A DNA stretch of 64,000 bases from Auanema rhodensis (taxonomy: Eukaryota > Nematoda > Chromadorea > Rhabditida > Rhabditidae): NCBI GenBank assembly GCA_964057225.1, contig CAXKVF010000074.1, forward strand, positions 558,001-622,000, read 5' to 3'. The position numbers and the translations under genes are program-made. The notes below the pieces were generated by a model. It was not told where the DNA came from and made no database searches. It was given only the letters and a program-made list of their open reading frames with translations. Below are positions 12,861 to 29,199 of this stretch, in pieces (the first letter of the stretch is position 1; each line of letters begins with the position of its first letter).

Positions 12861-15800
12861 CCCCATGTCCATATTAGTCTAAAAACAAATTTTTATTGAT
12901 ATTGGTGCATGGTAACCATGACTTTGAATTTTACGTGAACTTTAATTTATGCTAATTAAATGTACACGTGATGTGCACTTGGTATGTAACTCGCTTCACG
13001 TGAAAGATAAAGAGATGCGGTTTCCACAATTAGATTCCCCATGTCCATATTAGTCTAAAAACAAATTTTTATTCATATTGGTTCATGGTAACCATGACTT
13101 TGAAATTTACGTGAACTTTAATTTATGCTAATTAAATGTACACGTGATGTGCACTTGGTATGTAACTCGCTTCACGTGAAAGATAAAGAGATGCGGTTTT
13201 CAAAATTAGATTCCCCATGTCCATATTAGTCTAAAAACAAATTTTTATTGATATTGGTTCATGGTAACCATGACTTTGAAATTTACGTGAACTTTAATTT
13301 ATGCTAATTAAATGTACACGTGATGTGCACTTGGTATGTAACTCGCTTCACGTGAAAGTTAAAGAGATGCGGTTTTCAAAATTAGATTCCCCATGTCCAT
13401 ATTAGTCTAAAAACAAATTTTTATTGATATTGGTGCATGGTAACCATGACTTTGAAATTTACGTGAACTTTAATTTATGCTAATTAAATGTACACGTGAT
13501 GTGCACTTGGTATGTAACTCGCTTCACGTGAAAGATAAAGAGATGCGGTTTTCAAAATTATATTCCCCATGTCCATATTAGTCTAAAAACAAATTTTTAT
13601 TGATATTGGTGCATGGTAACCATGACTTTGAAATTTACGTGAACTTTAATTTATGCTAATTAAATGTACACGTGATGTGCACTTGGAATGTAACTCGCTT
13701 CACGTGAAAGATAAAGAGATGCGGTTTTCAAAATTAGATTCCCCATGTCCATATTAGTCTAAAAACAAATTTTTATTGATATTGGTGCATGGTAACCATG
13801 ACTTTGAATTTTACGTGAACTTTAATTTATGCTAATTAAATGTACACGTGATGTGCACTTGGTATGTAACTCGCTTCACGTGAAAGATAAAGAGATGCGG
13901 TTTTCAAAATTAGATTCCCCATGTCCATATTAGTCTAAAAACAAATTTTTATTGATATTGGTTCATGGTAACCATGACTTTGAAATTTACGTGAACTTTA
14001 ATTTATGCTAATTAAATGTACACGTGATGTGCACTTGGTATGTAACTCGCTTCACGTAAAAGATAAAGAGATGCGGTTTTCAAAATTAGATTCCCCATGT
14101 CCATATTAGTCTAAAAACAAATTTTTATTGATATTGGTTCATGGTAACCATGACTTTGAAATTTACGTGAACTTTAATTTATGCTAATTAAATGTACACG
14201 TGATGTGCACTTGGTATGTAACTCGCTTCACGTGAAAGATAAAGAGATGCGGTTTTCAAAATAAGATTCCCCATGTCCATATTAGTCTAAAAACAAATTT
14301 TTATTGATATTGGTGCATGGTAACCATGACTTTGAAATTTACGTGAACTTTAATTTATGCTAATTAAATGTACACGTGATGTGCTCTTGGTATGTAACTC
14401 GCTTCACGTGAAAGATAAAGAGATGCGGTTTTCAAAATTAGATTACCCATGTCCATATTAGTCTAAAAACAAATTTTTATTGATATTGGTGCATGGTAAC
14501 CATGACTTTGAAATTTACGTGAACTTTAATTTATGCTAATTAAATGTACACGTGATGTGCACTTGGTATGTAACTCGCTTCACGTGAAAGATAAAGAGAT
14601 GCGGTTTTCAAAATTAGATTCCCCATGTCCATATTAGTCTAAAAACAAATTTTTATTGATATTGGTTCATGGTAACCATGACTTTGAAATTTACGTGAAC
14701 TTTAATTTATGCTAATTAAATGTACACGTGATGTGCACTTGGTATGTAACTCGCTTCACGTGAAAGTTAAAGAGATGCGGTTTTCAAAATTAGATTCCCC
14801 ATGTCCATATTAGTCTAAAAACAAATTTTTATTGATATTGGTGCATGGTAACCATGACTTTGAATTTTACGTGAACTTTAATTTATGCTAATTAAATGTA
14901 CACGTGATGTGCACTTGGTATGTAACTCGCTTCACGTGAAAGATAAAGAGATGCGGTTTTCAAAATTAGATTCCCCATGTCCATATTAGTCTAAAAACAA
15001 ATTTTTATTGATATTGGTTCATGGTAACCATGACTTTGAAATTTACGTGAACTTTAATTTATGCTAATTAAATGTACACGTGATGTGCACTTGGTATGTA
15101 ACTCGCTTCACGTAAAAGATAAAGAGATGCGGTTTTCAAAATTAGATTCCCCATGTCCATATTAGTCTAAAAACAAATTTTTATTGATATTGGTTCATGG
15201 TAACCATGACTTTGAAATTTACGTGAACTTTAATTTATGCTAATTAAATGTACACGTGATGTGCACTTGGTATGTAACTCGCTTCACGTGAAAGATAAAG
15301 AGATGCGGTTTTCAAAATTAGATTCCCCATGTCCATATTAGTCTAAAAACAAATTTTTATTGATATTGGTGCATGGTAACCATGACTTTGAAATTTACGT
15401 GAACTTTAATTTATGCTAATTAAATGTACACGTGATGTGCTCTTGGTATGTAACTCGCTTCACGTGAAAGATAAAGAGATGCGGTTTTCAAAATTAGATT
15501 ACCCATGTCCATATTAGTCTAAAAACAAATTTTTATTGATATTGGTGCATGGTAACCATGACTTTGAAATTTACGTGAACTTTAATTTATGCTAATTAAA
15601 TGTACACGTGATGTGCACTTGGTATGTAACTCGCTTCACGTGAAAGATAAAGAGATGCGGTTTTCAAAATTAGATTCCCCATGTCCATATTAGTCTAAAA
15701 ACAAATTTTTATTGATATTGGTTCATGGTAACCATGACTTTGAAATTTACGTGAACTTTAATTTATGCTAATTAAATGTACACGTGATGTGCACTTGGTA

Positions 15801-18800
15801 TGTAACTCGCTTCACGTGAAAGTTAAAGAGATGCGGTTTTCAAAATTAGATTACCCATGTCCATATTAGTCTAAAAACAAATTTTTATTGATATTGGTTC
15901 ATGGTAACCATGACTTTGAAATTTACGTGAACTTTAATTTATGCTAATTAAATGTACACGTGATGTGCACTTGGTATGTAACTCGCTTCACGTGAAAGAT
16001 AAAGAGATGCGGTTTTCAAAATTAGATCCCCCATGTCCATATTAGTCTAAATACTAATTTTTATTGATATTGGTGCATGGTAACCATGACTTTGAAATTT
16101 ACGTGAACTTTAATTTATGCTAATTAAATGTACACGTGATGTGCACTTGGTATGTAACTCGCTTCACGTGAAAGATAAAGAGATGCGGTTTTCAAAATTA
16201 GATTCCCCATGTCCATATTAGTCTAAAAACAAATTTTTATTGATATTGATGCATGGTAACCATGACTTTGAAATTTACGTGAACTTTAATTTATGCTAAT
16301 TAAATGTACACGTGATGTGCACTTGGTATGTAACTCGCTTCACGTGAAAGATAAAGAGATGCGGTTTTCAAAATTAGATTCCCCATGTCCATATTAGTCT
16401 AAAAACAAATTTTTATTGATATTGGTGCATGGTAACCATGACTTTGAAATTTACGTGAACTTTAATTTATGCTAATTAAATGTACACGTGATGTGCACTT
16501 GGTATGTAACTCGCTTCACGTGAAAGATAAAGAGATGCGGTTTTCAAAATTAGATTCCCCATGTCCATATTAGTCTAAAAACAAATTTTTATTGATATTG
16601 GTTCATGGTAACCATGACTTTGAAATTTACGTGAACTTTAATTTATGCTAATTAAATGTACACGTGATGTGCACTTGGTATGTAACTCGCTTCACGTGAA
16701 AGTTAAAGAGATGCGGTTTTCAAAATTAGATTCCCCATGTCCATATTAGTCTAAAAACAAATTTTTATTGATATTGGTGCATGGTAACCATGACTTTGAA
16801 TTTTACGTGAACTTTAATTTATGCTAATTAAATGTACACGTGATGTGCACTTGGTATGTAACTCGCTTCACGTGAAAGATAAAGAGATGCGGTTTCCACA
16901 ATTAGATTCCCCATGTCCATATTAGTCTAAAAACAAATTTTTATTCATATTGGTTCATGGTAACCATGACTTTGAAATTTACGTGAACTTTAATTTATGC
17001 TAATTAAATGTACACGTGATGTGCACTTGGTATGTAACTCGCTTCACGTGAAAGATAAAGAGATGCGGTTTTCAAAATTAGATTCCCCATGTCCATATTA
17101 GTCTAAAAACAAATTTTTATTGATATTGGTTCATGGTAACCATGACTTTGAAATTTACGTGAACTTTAATTTATGCTAATTAAATGTACACGTGATGTGC
17201 ACTTGGTATGTAACTCGCTTCACGTAAAAGATAAAGAGATGCGGTTTTCAAAATTATATTCCCCATGTCCATATTAGTCTAAAAACAAATTTTTATTGAT
17301 ATTGGTGCATGGTAACCATGACTTTGAAATTTACGTGAACTTTAATTTATGCTAATTAAATGTACACGTGATGTGCACTTGGAACGTAACTCGCTTCACG
17401 TGAAAGATAAAGAGATGCGGTTTTCAAAATTAGATTCCCCATGTCCATATTAGTCTAAAAACAAATTTTTATTGATATTGGTGCATGGTAACCATGACTT
17501 TGAATTTTACGTGAACTTTAATTTATGCTAATTAAATGTACACGTGATGTGCACTTGGTATGTAACTCGCTTCACGTGAAAGATAAAGAGATGCGGTTTT
17601 CAAAATTAGATTCCCCATGTCCATATTAGTCTAAAAACAAATTTTTATTGATATTGGTTCATGGTAACCATGACTTTGAAATTTACGTGAACTTTAATTT
17701 ATGCTAATTAAATGTACACGTGATGTGCACTTGGTATGTAACTCGCTTCACGTAAAAGATAAAGAGATGCGGTTTTCAAAATTAGATTCCCCATGTCCAT
17801 ATTAGTCTAAAAACAAATTTTTATTGATATTGGTTCATGGTAACCATGACTTTGAAATTTACGTGAACTTTAATTTATGCTAATTAAATGTACACGTGAT
17901 GTGCACTTGGTATGTAACTCGCTTCACGTGAAAGATAAAGAGATGCGGTTTTCAAAATAAGATTCCCCATGTCCATATTAGTCTAAAAACAAATTTTTAT
18001 TGATATTGGTGCATGGTAACCATGACTTTGAAATTTACGTGAACTTTAATTTATGCTAATTAAATGTACACGTGATGTGCTCTTGGTATGTAACTCGCTT
18101 CACGTGAAAGATAAAGAGATGCGGTTTTCAAAATTAGATTACCCATGTCCATATTAGTCTAAAAACAAATTTTTATTGATATTGGTGCATGGTAACCATG
18201 ACTTTGAAATTTACGTGAACTTTAATTTATGCTAATTAAATGTACACGTGATGTGCACTTGGTATGTAACTCGCTTCACGTGAAAGATAAAGAGATGCGG
18301 TTTTCAAAATTAGATTCCCCATGTCCATATTAGTCTAAAAACAAATTTTTATTGATATTGGTTCATGGTAACCATGACTTTGAAATTTACGTGAACTTTA
18401 ATTTATGCTAATTAAATGTACACGTGATGTGCACTTGGTATGTAACTCGCTTCACGTGAAAGTTAAAGAGATGCGGTTTTCAAAATTAGATTCCCCATGT
18501 CCATATTAGTCTAAAAACAAATTTTTATTGATATTGGTGCATGGTAACCATGACTTTGAATTTTACGTGAACTTTAATTTATGCTAATTAAATGTACACG
18601 TGATGTGCACTTGGTATGTAACTCGCTTCACGTGAAAGATAAAGAGATGCGGTTTTCAAAATTAGATTCCCCATGTCCATATTAGTCTAAAAACAAATTT
18701 TTATTGATATTGGTTCATGGTAACCATGACTTTGAAATTTACGTGAACTTTAATTTATGCTAATTAAATGTACACGTGATGTGCACTTGGTATGTAACTC

Positions 18801-21800
18801 GCTTCACGTAAAAGATAAAGAGATGCGGTTTTCAAAATTAGATTCCCCATGTCCATATTAGTCTAAAAACAAATTTTTATTGATATTGGTTCATGGTAAC
18901 CATGACTTTGAAATTTACGTGAACTTTAATTTATGCTAATTAAATGTACACGTGATGTGCACTTGGTATGTAACTCGCTTCACGTGAAAGATAAAGAGAT
19001 GCGGTTTTCAAAATTAGATTCCCCATGTCCATATTAGTCTAAAAACAAATTTTTATTGATATTGGTGCATGGTAACCATGACTTTGAAATTTACGTGAAC
19101 TTTAATTTATGCTAATTAAATGTACACGTGATGTGCTCTTGGTATGTAACTCGCTTCACGTGAAAGATAAAGAGATGCGGTTTTCAAAATTAGATTACCC
19201 ATGTCCATATTAGTCTAAAAACAAATTTTTATTGATATTGGTGCATGGTAACCATGACTTTGAAATTTACGTGAACTTTAATTTATGCTAATTAAATGTA
19301 CACGTGATGTGCACTTGGTATGTAACTCGCTTCACGTGAAAGATAAAGAGATGCGGTTTTCAAAATTAGATTCCCCATGTCCATATTAGTCTAAAAACAA
19401 ATTTTTATTGATATTGGTTCATGGTAACCATGACTTTGAAATTTACGTGAACTTTAATTTATGCTAATTAAATGTACACGTGATGTGCACTTGGTATGTA
19501 ACTCGCTTCACGTGAAAGTTAAAGAGATGCGGTTTTCAAAACTAGATTACCCATGTCCATATTAGTCTAAAAACAAATTTTTATTGATATTGGTTCATGG
19601 TAACCATGACTTTGAAATTTACGTGAACTTTAATTTATGCTAATTAAATGTACACGTGATGTGCACTTGGTATGTAACTCGCTTCACGTGAAAGATAAAG
19701 AGATGCGGTTTTCAAAATTAGATCCCCCATGTCCATATTAGTCTAAATACTATTTTTTATTGATATTGGTGCATGGTAACCATGACTTTGAAATTTACGT
19801 GAACTTTAATTTATGCTAATTAAATGTACACGTGATGTGCACTTGGTATGTAACTCGCTTCACGTGAAAGATAAAGAGATGCGGTTTTCAAAATTAGATT
19901 CCCCATGTCCATATTAGTCTAAAAACAAATTTTTATTGATATTGATGCATGGTAACCATGACTTTGAAATTTACGTGAACTTTAATTTATGCTAATTAAA
20001 TGTACACGTGATGTGCACTTGGTATGTAACTCGCTTCACGTGAAAGATAAAGAGATGCGGTTTTCAAAATTAGATTCCCCATGTCCATATTAGTCTAAAA
20101 ACAAATTTTTATTGATATTGGTTCATGGTAACCATGACTTTGAAATTTACGTGAACTTTAATTTATGCTAATTAAATGTACACGTGATGTGCACTTGGTA
20201 TGTAACTCGCTTCACGTGAAAGTTAAAGAGATGCGGTTTTCAAAATTAGATTCCCCATGTCCATATTAGTCTAAAAACAAATTTTTATTGATATTGGTGC
20301 ATGGTAACCATGACTTTGAATTTTACGTGAACTTTAATTTATGCTAATTAAATGTACACGTGATGTGCACTTGGTATGTAACTCGCTTCACGTGAAAGAT
20401 AAAGAGATGCGGTTTCCACAATTAGATTCCCCTTGTCCATATTAGTCTAAAAACAAATTTTTATTCATATTGGTTCATGGTAACCATGACTTTGAAATTT
20501 ACGTGAACTTTAATTTATGCTAATTAAATGTACACGTGATGTGCACTTGGTATGTAACTCGCTTCACGTGAAAGATAAAGAGATGCGGTTTTCAAAATTA
20601 GATTCCCCATGTCCATATTAGTCTAAAAACAAATTTTTATTGATATTGGTTCATGGTAACCATGACTTTGAAATTTACGTGAACTTTAATTTATGCTAAT
20701 TAAATGTACACGTGATGTGCACTTGGTATGTAACTCGCTTCACGTGAAAGTTAAAGAGATGCGGTTTTCAAAATTAGATTCCCCATGTCCATATTAGTCT
20801 AAAAACAAATTTTTATTGATATTGGTGCATGGTAACCATGACTTTGAAATTTACGTGAACTTTAATTTATGCTAATTAAATGTACACGTGATGTGCACTT
20901 GGTATGTAACTCGCTTCACGTGAAAGATAAAGAGATGCGGTTTTCAAAATTATATTCCCCATGTCCATATTAGTCTAAAAACAAATTTTTATTGATATTG
21001 GTGCATGGTAACCATGACTTTGAAATTTACGTGAACTTTAATTTATGCTAATTAAATGTACACGTGATGTGCACTTGGAATGTAACTCGCTTCACGTGAA
21101 AGATAAAGAGATGCGGTTTTCAAAATTAGATTCCCCATGTCCATATTAGTCTAAAAACAAATTTTTATTGATATTGGTGCATGGTAACCATGACTTTGAA
21201 TTTTACGTGAACTTTAATTTATGCTAATTAAATGTACACGTGATGTGCACTTGGTATGTAACTCGCTTCACGTGAAAGATAAAGAGATGCGGTTTTCAAA
21301 ATTAGATTCCCCATGTCCATATTAGTCTAAAAACAAATTTTTATTGATATTGGTTCATGGTAACCATGACTTTGAATTTTACGTGAACTTTAATTTATGC
21401 TAATTAAATGTACACGTGATGTGCACTTGGTATGTAACTCGCTTCACGTAAAAGATAAAGAGATGCGGTTTTCAAAATTAGATTCCCCATATCCATATTA
21501 GTCTAAAAACAAATTTTTATTGATATTGGTTCATGGTAACCATGACTTTGAAATTTACGTGAACTTTAATTTATGCTAATTAAATGTACACGTGATGTGC
21601 ACTTGGTATGTAACTCGCTTCACGTGAAAGATAAAGAGATGCGGTTTTCAAAATTAGATTCCCCATGTCCATATTAGTCTAAAAACAAATTTTTATTGAT
21701 ATTGGTGCATGGTAACCATGACTTTGAAATTTACGTGAACTTTAATTTATGCTAATTAAATGTACACGTGATGTGCTCTTGGTATGTAACTCGCTTCACG

Positions 21801-23442
21801 TGAAAGATAAAGAGATGCGGTTTTCAAAATTAGATTACCCATGTCCATATTAGTCTAAAAACAAATTTTTATTGATATTGGTGCATGGTAACCATGACTT
21901 TGAAATTTACGTGAACTTTAATTTATGCTAATTAAATGTACACGTGATGTGCACTTGGTATGTAACTCGCTTCACGTGAAAGATAAAGAGATGCGGTTTT
22001 CAAAATTAGATTCCCCGTGTCCATATTAGTCTAAAAACAAATTTTTATTGATATTGGTTCATGGTAACCATGACTTTGAAATTTACGTGAACTTTAATTT
22101 ATGCTAATTAAATGTACACGTGATGTGCACTTGGTATGTAACTCGCTTCACGTGAAAGATAAAGAGATGCGGTTTTCAAAATTAGATTCCCCATGTCCAT
22201 ATTAGTCTAAAAACAAATTTTTATTGATATTGGTGCATGGTAACCATGACTTTGAATTTTACGTGAACTTTAATTTATGCTAATTAAATGTACACGTGAT
22301 GTGCACTTGGTATGTAACTCGCTTCACGTGAAAGATAAAGAGATGCGGTTTTCAAAATTAGATTCCCCATGTCCATATTAGTCTAAAAACAAATTTTTAT
22401 TGATATTGGTTCATGGTAACCATGACTTTGAAATTTACGTGAACTTTAATTTATGCTAATTAAATGTACACGTGATGTGCACTTGGTATGTAACTCGCTT
22501 CACGTAAAAGATAAAGAGATGCGGTTTTCAAAATTAGATTCCCCATGTCCATATTAGTCTAAAAACAAATTTTTATTGATATTGGTTCATGGTAACCATG
22601 ACTTTGAAATTTACGTGAACTTTGATTTATGCTAATTAAATGTACACGTGATGTGCACTTGGTATGTAACTCGCTTCACGTGAAAGATAAAGAGATGCGG
22701 TTTTCAAAATTAGATTCCCCATGTCCATATTAGTCTAAAAACAAATTTTTATTGATATTGGTGCATGGTAACCATGACTTTGAAATTTACGTGAACTTTA
22801 ATTTATGCTAATTAAATGTACACGTGATGTGCTCTTGGTATGTAACTCGCTTCACGTGAAAGATAAAGAGATGCGGTTTTCAAAATTAGATTACCCATGT
22901 CCATATTAGTCTAAAAACAAATTTTTATTGATATTGGTGCATGGTAACCATGACTTTGAAATTTACGTGAACTTTAATTTATGCTAATTAAATGTACACG
23001 TGATGTGCACTTGGTATGTAACTCGCTTCACGTGAAAGATAAAGAGATGCGGTTTTCAAAATTAGATTCCCCATGTCCATATTAGTCTAAAAACAAATTT
23101 TTATTGATATTGGTTCATGGTAACCATGACTTTGAAATTTACGTGAACTTTAATTTATGCTAATTAAATGTACACGTGATGTGCACTTGGTATGTAACTC
23201 GCTTCACGTGAAAGTTAAAGAGATGCGGTTTTCAAAATTAGATTACCCATGTCCATATTAGTCTAAAAACAAATTTTTATTGATATTGGTTCATGGTAAC
23301 CATGACTTTGAAATTTACGTGAACTTTAATTTATGCTAATTAAATGTACACGTGATGTGCACTTGGTATGTAACTCGCTTCACGTGAAAGATAAAGAGAT
23401 GCGGTTTTCAAAATTAGATCCCCCATGTCCATATTAGTCTAA
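12355..23442 (+). repeat. Three copies of a 21-monomer (3,696-bp) higher-order repeat
   Basis: Rare markers recur every 3,696 bp: the ATACTAA-class monomer at 16051, 19747 and 23443; the TTGGAA(T/C)GTAAC monomer at 13687, 17383 and 21079; AAATAAGATT at 14261 and 17957; TTGATGCAT at 16246 and 19942; and the AGTTAAAG/GATTACCC monomer at 15837, 19537 and 23233. The TTTCCACAAT plus TTATTCATAT monomer sits at 13021, 16893 and 20413 (22 then 20 units), which shows a gain and a compensating loss of one monomer in the middle copy. Within the first copy a 6-monomer (1,056-bp) internal repeat is seen (GTGCTCTTGG 14383/15439). Block limits are approximate. Confidence 0.85.
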
Positions 23443-26400
23443 ATACTAATTTTTATTGATATTGGTGCATGGTAACCATGACTTTGAAATTTACGTGAAC
23501 TTTAATTTATGCTAATTAAATGTACACGTGATGTGCACTTGGTATGTAACTCGCTTCACGTGAAAGATAAAGAGATGCGGTTTTCAAAATTAGATTCCCC
23601 ATGTCCATATTAGTCTAAAAACAAATTTTTATTGATATTGGTGCATGGTAACCATGACTTTGAAATTTACGTGAACTTTAATTTATGCTAATTAAATGTA
23701 CACGTGATGTGCACTTGGTATGTAACTCGCTTCACGTGAAAGATAAAGAGATGCGGTTTTCAAAATTATATTCCCCATGTCCATATTAGTCTAAAAACAA
23801 ATTTTTATTGATATTGGTGCATGGTAACCATGACTTTGAAATTTACGTGAACTTTAATTTATGCTAATTAAATGTACACGTGATGTGCACTTGGTATGTA
23901 ACTCGCTTCACGTGAAAGATAAAGAGATGCGGTTTTCAAAATTAGATTCCCCATGTCCATATTAGTCTAAAAACAAATTTTTATTGATATTGGTGCATGG
24001 TAACCATGACTTTGAATTTTACGTGAACTTTAATTTATGCTAATTAAATGTACACGTGATGTGCACTTGGTATGTAACTCGCTTCACGTGAAAGATAAAG
24101 AGATGCGGTTTTCAAAATTAGATTCCCCATGTCCATATTAGTCTAAAAACAAATTTTTATTGATATTGGTTCATGGTAACCATGACTTTGAAATTTACGT
24201 GAACTTTAATTTATGCTAATTAAATGTACACGTGATGTGCACTTGGTATGTAACTCGCTTCACGTGAAAGATAAAGAGATGCGGTTTTCAAAATTAGATT
24301 CCCCATGTCCATATTAGTCTAAAAACAAATTTTTATTGATATTGGTTCATGGTAACCATGACTTTGAAATTTACGTGAACTTTAATTTATGCTAATTAAA
24401 TGTACACGTGATGTGCTCTTGGTATGTAACTCGCTTCACGTGAAAGATAAAGAGATGCGGTTTTCAAAATTAGATTACCTATGTCCATATTAGTCTAAAA
24501 ACAAATTTTTATTGATATTGGTTCATGGTAACCATGACTTTGAAATTTACGTGAACTTTAATTTATGCTAATTAAATGTACACGTGATGTGCACTTGGTA
24601 TGTAACTCGCTTCACGTGAAAGTTAAAGAGATGCGGTTTTCAAAATTAGATTACCCATGTCCATATTAGTCTAAAAACAAATTTTTATTGATATTGGTTC
24701 ATGGTAACCATGACTTTGAAATTTACGTGAACTTTAATTTATGCTAATTAAATGTACACGTGATGTGCACTTGGTATGTAACTCGCTTCACGTGAAAGAT
24801 AAAGAGATGCGGTTTTCAAAATTAGATCCCCCATGTCCATATTAGTCTAAATACTAATTTTTATTGATATTGGTGCATGGTAACCATGACTTTGAAATTT
24901 ACGTGAACTTTAATTTATGCTAATTAAATGTACACGTGATGTGCACTTGGTATGTAACTCGCTTCACGTGAAAGATAAAGAGATGCGGTTTTCAAAATTA
25001 GATTCCCCATGTCCATATTAGTCTAAAAACAAATTTTTATTGATATTGGTGCATGGTAACCATGACTTTGAAATTTACGTGAACTTTAATTTATGCTAAT
25101 TAAATGTACACGTGATGTGCACTTGGTATGTAACTCGCTTCACGTGAAGGATAAAGAGATGCGGTTTTCAAAATTATATTCCCCATGTCCATATTAGTCT
25201 AAAAACAAATTTTTATTGATATTGGTGCATGGTAACCATGACTTTGAAATTTACGTGAACTTTAATTTATGCTAATTAAATGTACACGTGATGTGCACTT
25301 GGTATGTAACTCGCTTCACGTGAAAGATAAAGAGATGCGGTTTTCAAAATTAGATTCCCCATGTCCATATTAGTCTAAAAACAAATTTTTATTGATATTG
25401 GTGCATGGTAACCATGACTTTGAATTTTACGTGAACTTTAATTTATGCTAATTAAATGTACACGTGATGTGCACTTGGTATGTAACTCGCTTCACGTGAA
25501 AGATAAAGAGATGCGGTTTTCAAAATTAGATTCCCCATGTCCATATTAGTCTAAAAACAAATTTTTATTGATATTGGTTCATGGTAACCATGACTTTGAA
25601 ATTTACGTGAACTTTAATTTATGCTAATTAAATGTACACGTGATGTGCACTTGGTATGTAACTCGCTTCACGTGAAAGATAAAGAGATGCGGTTTTCAAA
25701 ATTAGATTCCCCATGTCCATATTAGTCTAAAAACAAATTTTTATTGATATTGGTTCATGGTAACCATGACTTTGAAATTTACGTGAACTTTAATTTATGC
25801 TAATTAAATGTACACGTGATGTGCACTTGGTATGTAACTCGCTTCACGTGAAAGATAAAGAGATGCGGTTTTCAAAATTAGATTCCCCATGTCCATATTA
25901 GTCTAAAAACAAATTTTTATTGATATTGGTTCATGGTAACCATGACTTTGAAATTTACGTGAACTTTAATTTATGCTAATTAAATGTACACGTGATGTGC
26001 ACTTGGTATGTAACTCGCTTCACGTGAAAGATAAAGAGATGCGGTTTTCAAAATTAGATTCCCCATGTCCATATTAGTCTAAAAACAAATTTTTATTGAT
26101 ATTGGTTCATGGTAACCATGACTTTGAAATTTACGTGAACTTCAATTTATGCTAATTAAATGTACACGTGATGTGCACTTGGTATGTAACTCGCTTCACG
26201 TGAAAGATAAAGAGATGCGGTTTTCAAAATTAGATTCCCCATGTCCATATTAGTCTAAAAACAAATTTTTATTGATATTGGTGCATGGTAACCATGACTT
26301 TGAAATTTACGTGAACTTTAATTTATGCTAATTAAATGTACACGTGATGTGCACTTGGTATGTAACTCGCTTCACGTGAAAGTTAAAGAGATGCGGTTTT

Positions 26401-29199
26401 CAAAATTAGATTACCCATGTCCATATTAGTCTAAAAACAAATTTTTATTGATATTGGTGCATGGTAACCATGACTTTGAAATTTACGTGAACTTTAATTT
26501 ATGCTAATTAAATGTACACGTGATGTGCACTTGGTATGTAACTCGCTTCACGTGAAAGATAAAGAGATGCGGTTTTCAAAATTAGATTCCCCATGTCCAT
26601 ATTAGTCTAAAAACAAATTTTTATTGATATTGGTTCATGGTAACCATGACTTTGAAATTTACGTGAACTTTAATTTATGCTAATTAAATGTACACGTGAT
26701 GTGCACTTGGTATGTAACTCGCTTCACGTGAAAATTAAAGAGATGCGGTTTTCAAAATTAGATTACCCATGTCCATATTAGTCTAAAAACAAATTTTTAT
26801 TGATATTGGTTCATGGTAACCATGACTTTGAAATTTACGTGAACTTTAATTTATGCTAATTAAATGTACACGTGATGTGCACTTGGTATGTAACTCGCTT
26901 CACGTGAAAGTTAAAGAGATGCGGTTTTCAAAATTAGATTCCCCATGTCCATATTAGTCTAAAAACAAATTTTTATTGATATTGGTGCATGGTAACCATG
27001 ACTTTGAAATTTACGTGAACTTTAATTTATGCTAATTAAATGTACACGTGATGTGCACTTGGTATGTAACTCGCTTCACGTGAAAGATAAAGAGATGCGG
27101 TTTTCAAAATTATATTCCCCATGTCCATATTAGTCTAAAAACAAATTTTTATTGATATTGGTGCATGGTAACCATGACTTTGAAATTTACGTGAACTTTA
27201 ATTTATGCTAATTAAATGTACACGTGATGTGCACTTGGTATGTAACTCGCTTCACGTGAAAGATAAAGAGATGCGGTTTCCAAAATTAGATTCCCCATGT
27301 CCATATTAGTCTAAAAACAAATTTTTATTGATATTGGTGCATGGTAACCATGACTTTGAAATTTACGTGAACTTTAATTTATGCTAATTAAATGTACACG
27401 TGATGTGCACTTGGTATGTAACTCGCTTCACGTGAAAGATAAAGAGATGCGGTTTTCAAAATTAGATCCCCCATGTCCATATTAGTCTAAATACTAATTT
27501 TTATTGATATTGGTGCATGGTAACCATGACTTTGAAATTTACGTGAACTTTAATTTATGCTAATTAAATGTACACGTGATGTGCACTTGGTATGTAACTC
27601 GCTTCACGTGAAAGATAAAGAGATGCGGTTTTCAAAATTAGATTCCCCATGTCCATATTAGTCTAAAAACAAATTTTTATTGATATTGGTTCATGGTAAC
27701 CATGACTTTGAAATTTACGTGAACTTTAATTTATGCTAATTAAATGTACACGTGATGTGCACTTGGTATGTAACTCGCTTCACGTGAAAGTTAAAGAGAT
27801 GCGGTTTTCAAAATTAGATCCCCCATGTCCATATTAGTCTAAATACTAATTTTTATTGATATTGGTGCATGGTAACCATGACTTTGAAATTTACGTGAAC
27901 TTTAATTTATGCTAATTAAATGTACACGTGATGTGCACTTGGTATGTAACTCGCTTCACGTGAAAGATAAAGATATGCGGTTTTCAAAATTAGATTCCCC
28001 ATGTCCATATTAGTCTAAAAACAAATTTTTATTGATATTGGTTCATGGTAACCATGACTTTGAAATTTACGTGAACTTTAATTTATGCTAATTAAATGTA
28101 CACGTGATGTGCACTTGGTATGTAACTCGCTTCACGTGAAAGATAAAGAGATGCGGTTTTCAAAATTAGATTCCCCATGTCCATATTAGTCTAAAAACAA
28201 ATTTTTATTGATATTGGTTCATGGTAACCATGACTTTGAAATTTACGTGAACTTTAATTTATGCTAATTAAATGTACACGTGATGTGCACTTGGTATGTA
28301 ACTCGCTTCACGTGAAAGATAAAGAGATGCGGTTTTCACAATTAGATTCCCCATGTCCATATTAGTCTAAAAACAAATTTTTATTGATATTGGTGCATGG
28401 TAACCATGACTTTGAAATTTACGTGAACTTTAATTTATGCTAATTAAATGTACACGTGATGTGCTCTTGGTATGTAACTCGCTTCACGTGAAAGATAAAG
28501 AGATGCGGTTTTCAAAATTAGATTACCCATGTCCATATTAGTCTAAAAACAAATTTTTATTGATATTGGTTCATGGTAACCATGACTTTGAAATTTACGT
28601 GAACTTTAATTTATGCTAATTAAATGTACACGTGATGTGCACTTGGTATGTAACTCGCTTCACGTGAAAGATAAAGAGATGCGGTTTTCAAAATTAGATC
28701 CCCCATGTCCATATTAGTCTAAATACTAATTTTTATTGATATTGGTGCATGGTAACCATGACTTTGAAATTTACGTGAACTTTAATTTATGCTAATTAAA
28801 TGTACACGTGATGTGCACTTGGTATGTAACTCGCTTCACGTGAAAGATAAAGAGATGCGGTTTTCAAAATTAGATTCCCCATGTCCATATTAGTCTAAAA
28901 ACAAATTTTTATTGATATTGGTGCATGGTAACCATGACTTTGAAATTTACGTGAACTTTAATTTATGCTAATTAAATGTACACGTGATGTGCACTTGGTA
29001 TGTAACTCGCTTCACGTGAAAGATAAAGAGATGCGGTTTTCAAAATTATATTCCCCATGTCCATATTAGTCTAAAAACAAATTTTTATTGATATTGGTGC
29101 ATGGTAACCATGACTTTGAAATTTACGTGAACTTTAATTTATGCTAATTAAATGTACACGTGATGTGCACTTGGTATGTAACTCGCTTCACGTGAAAGA

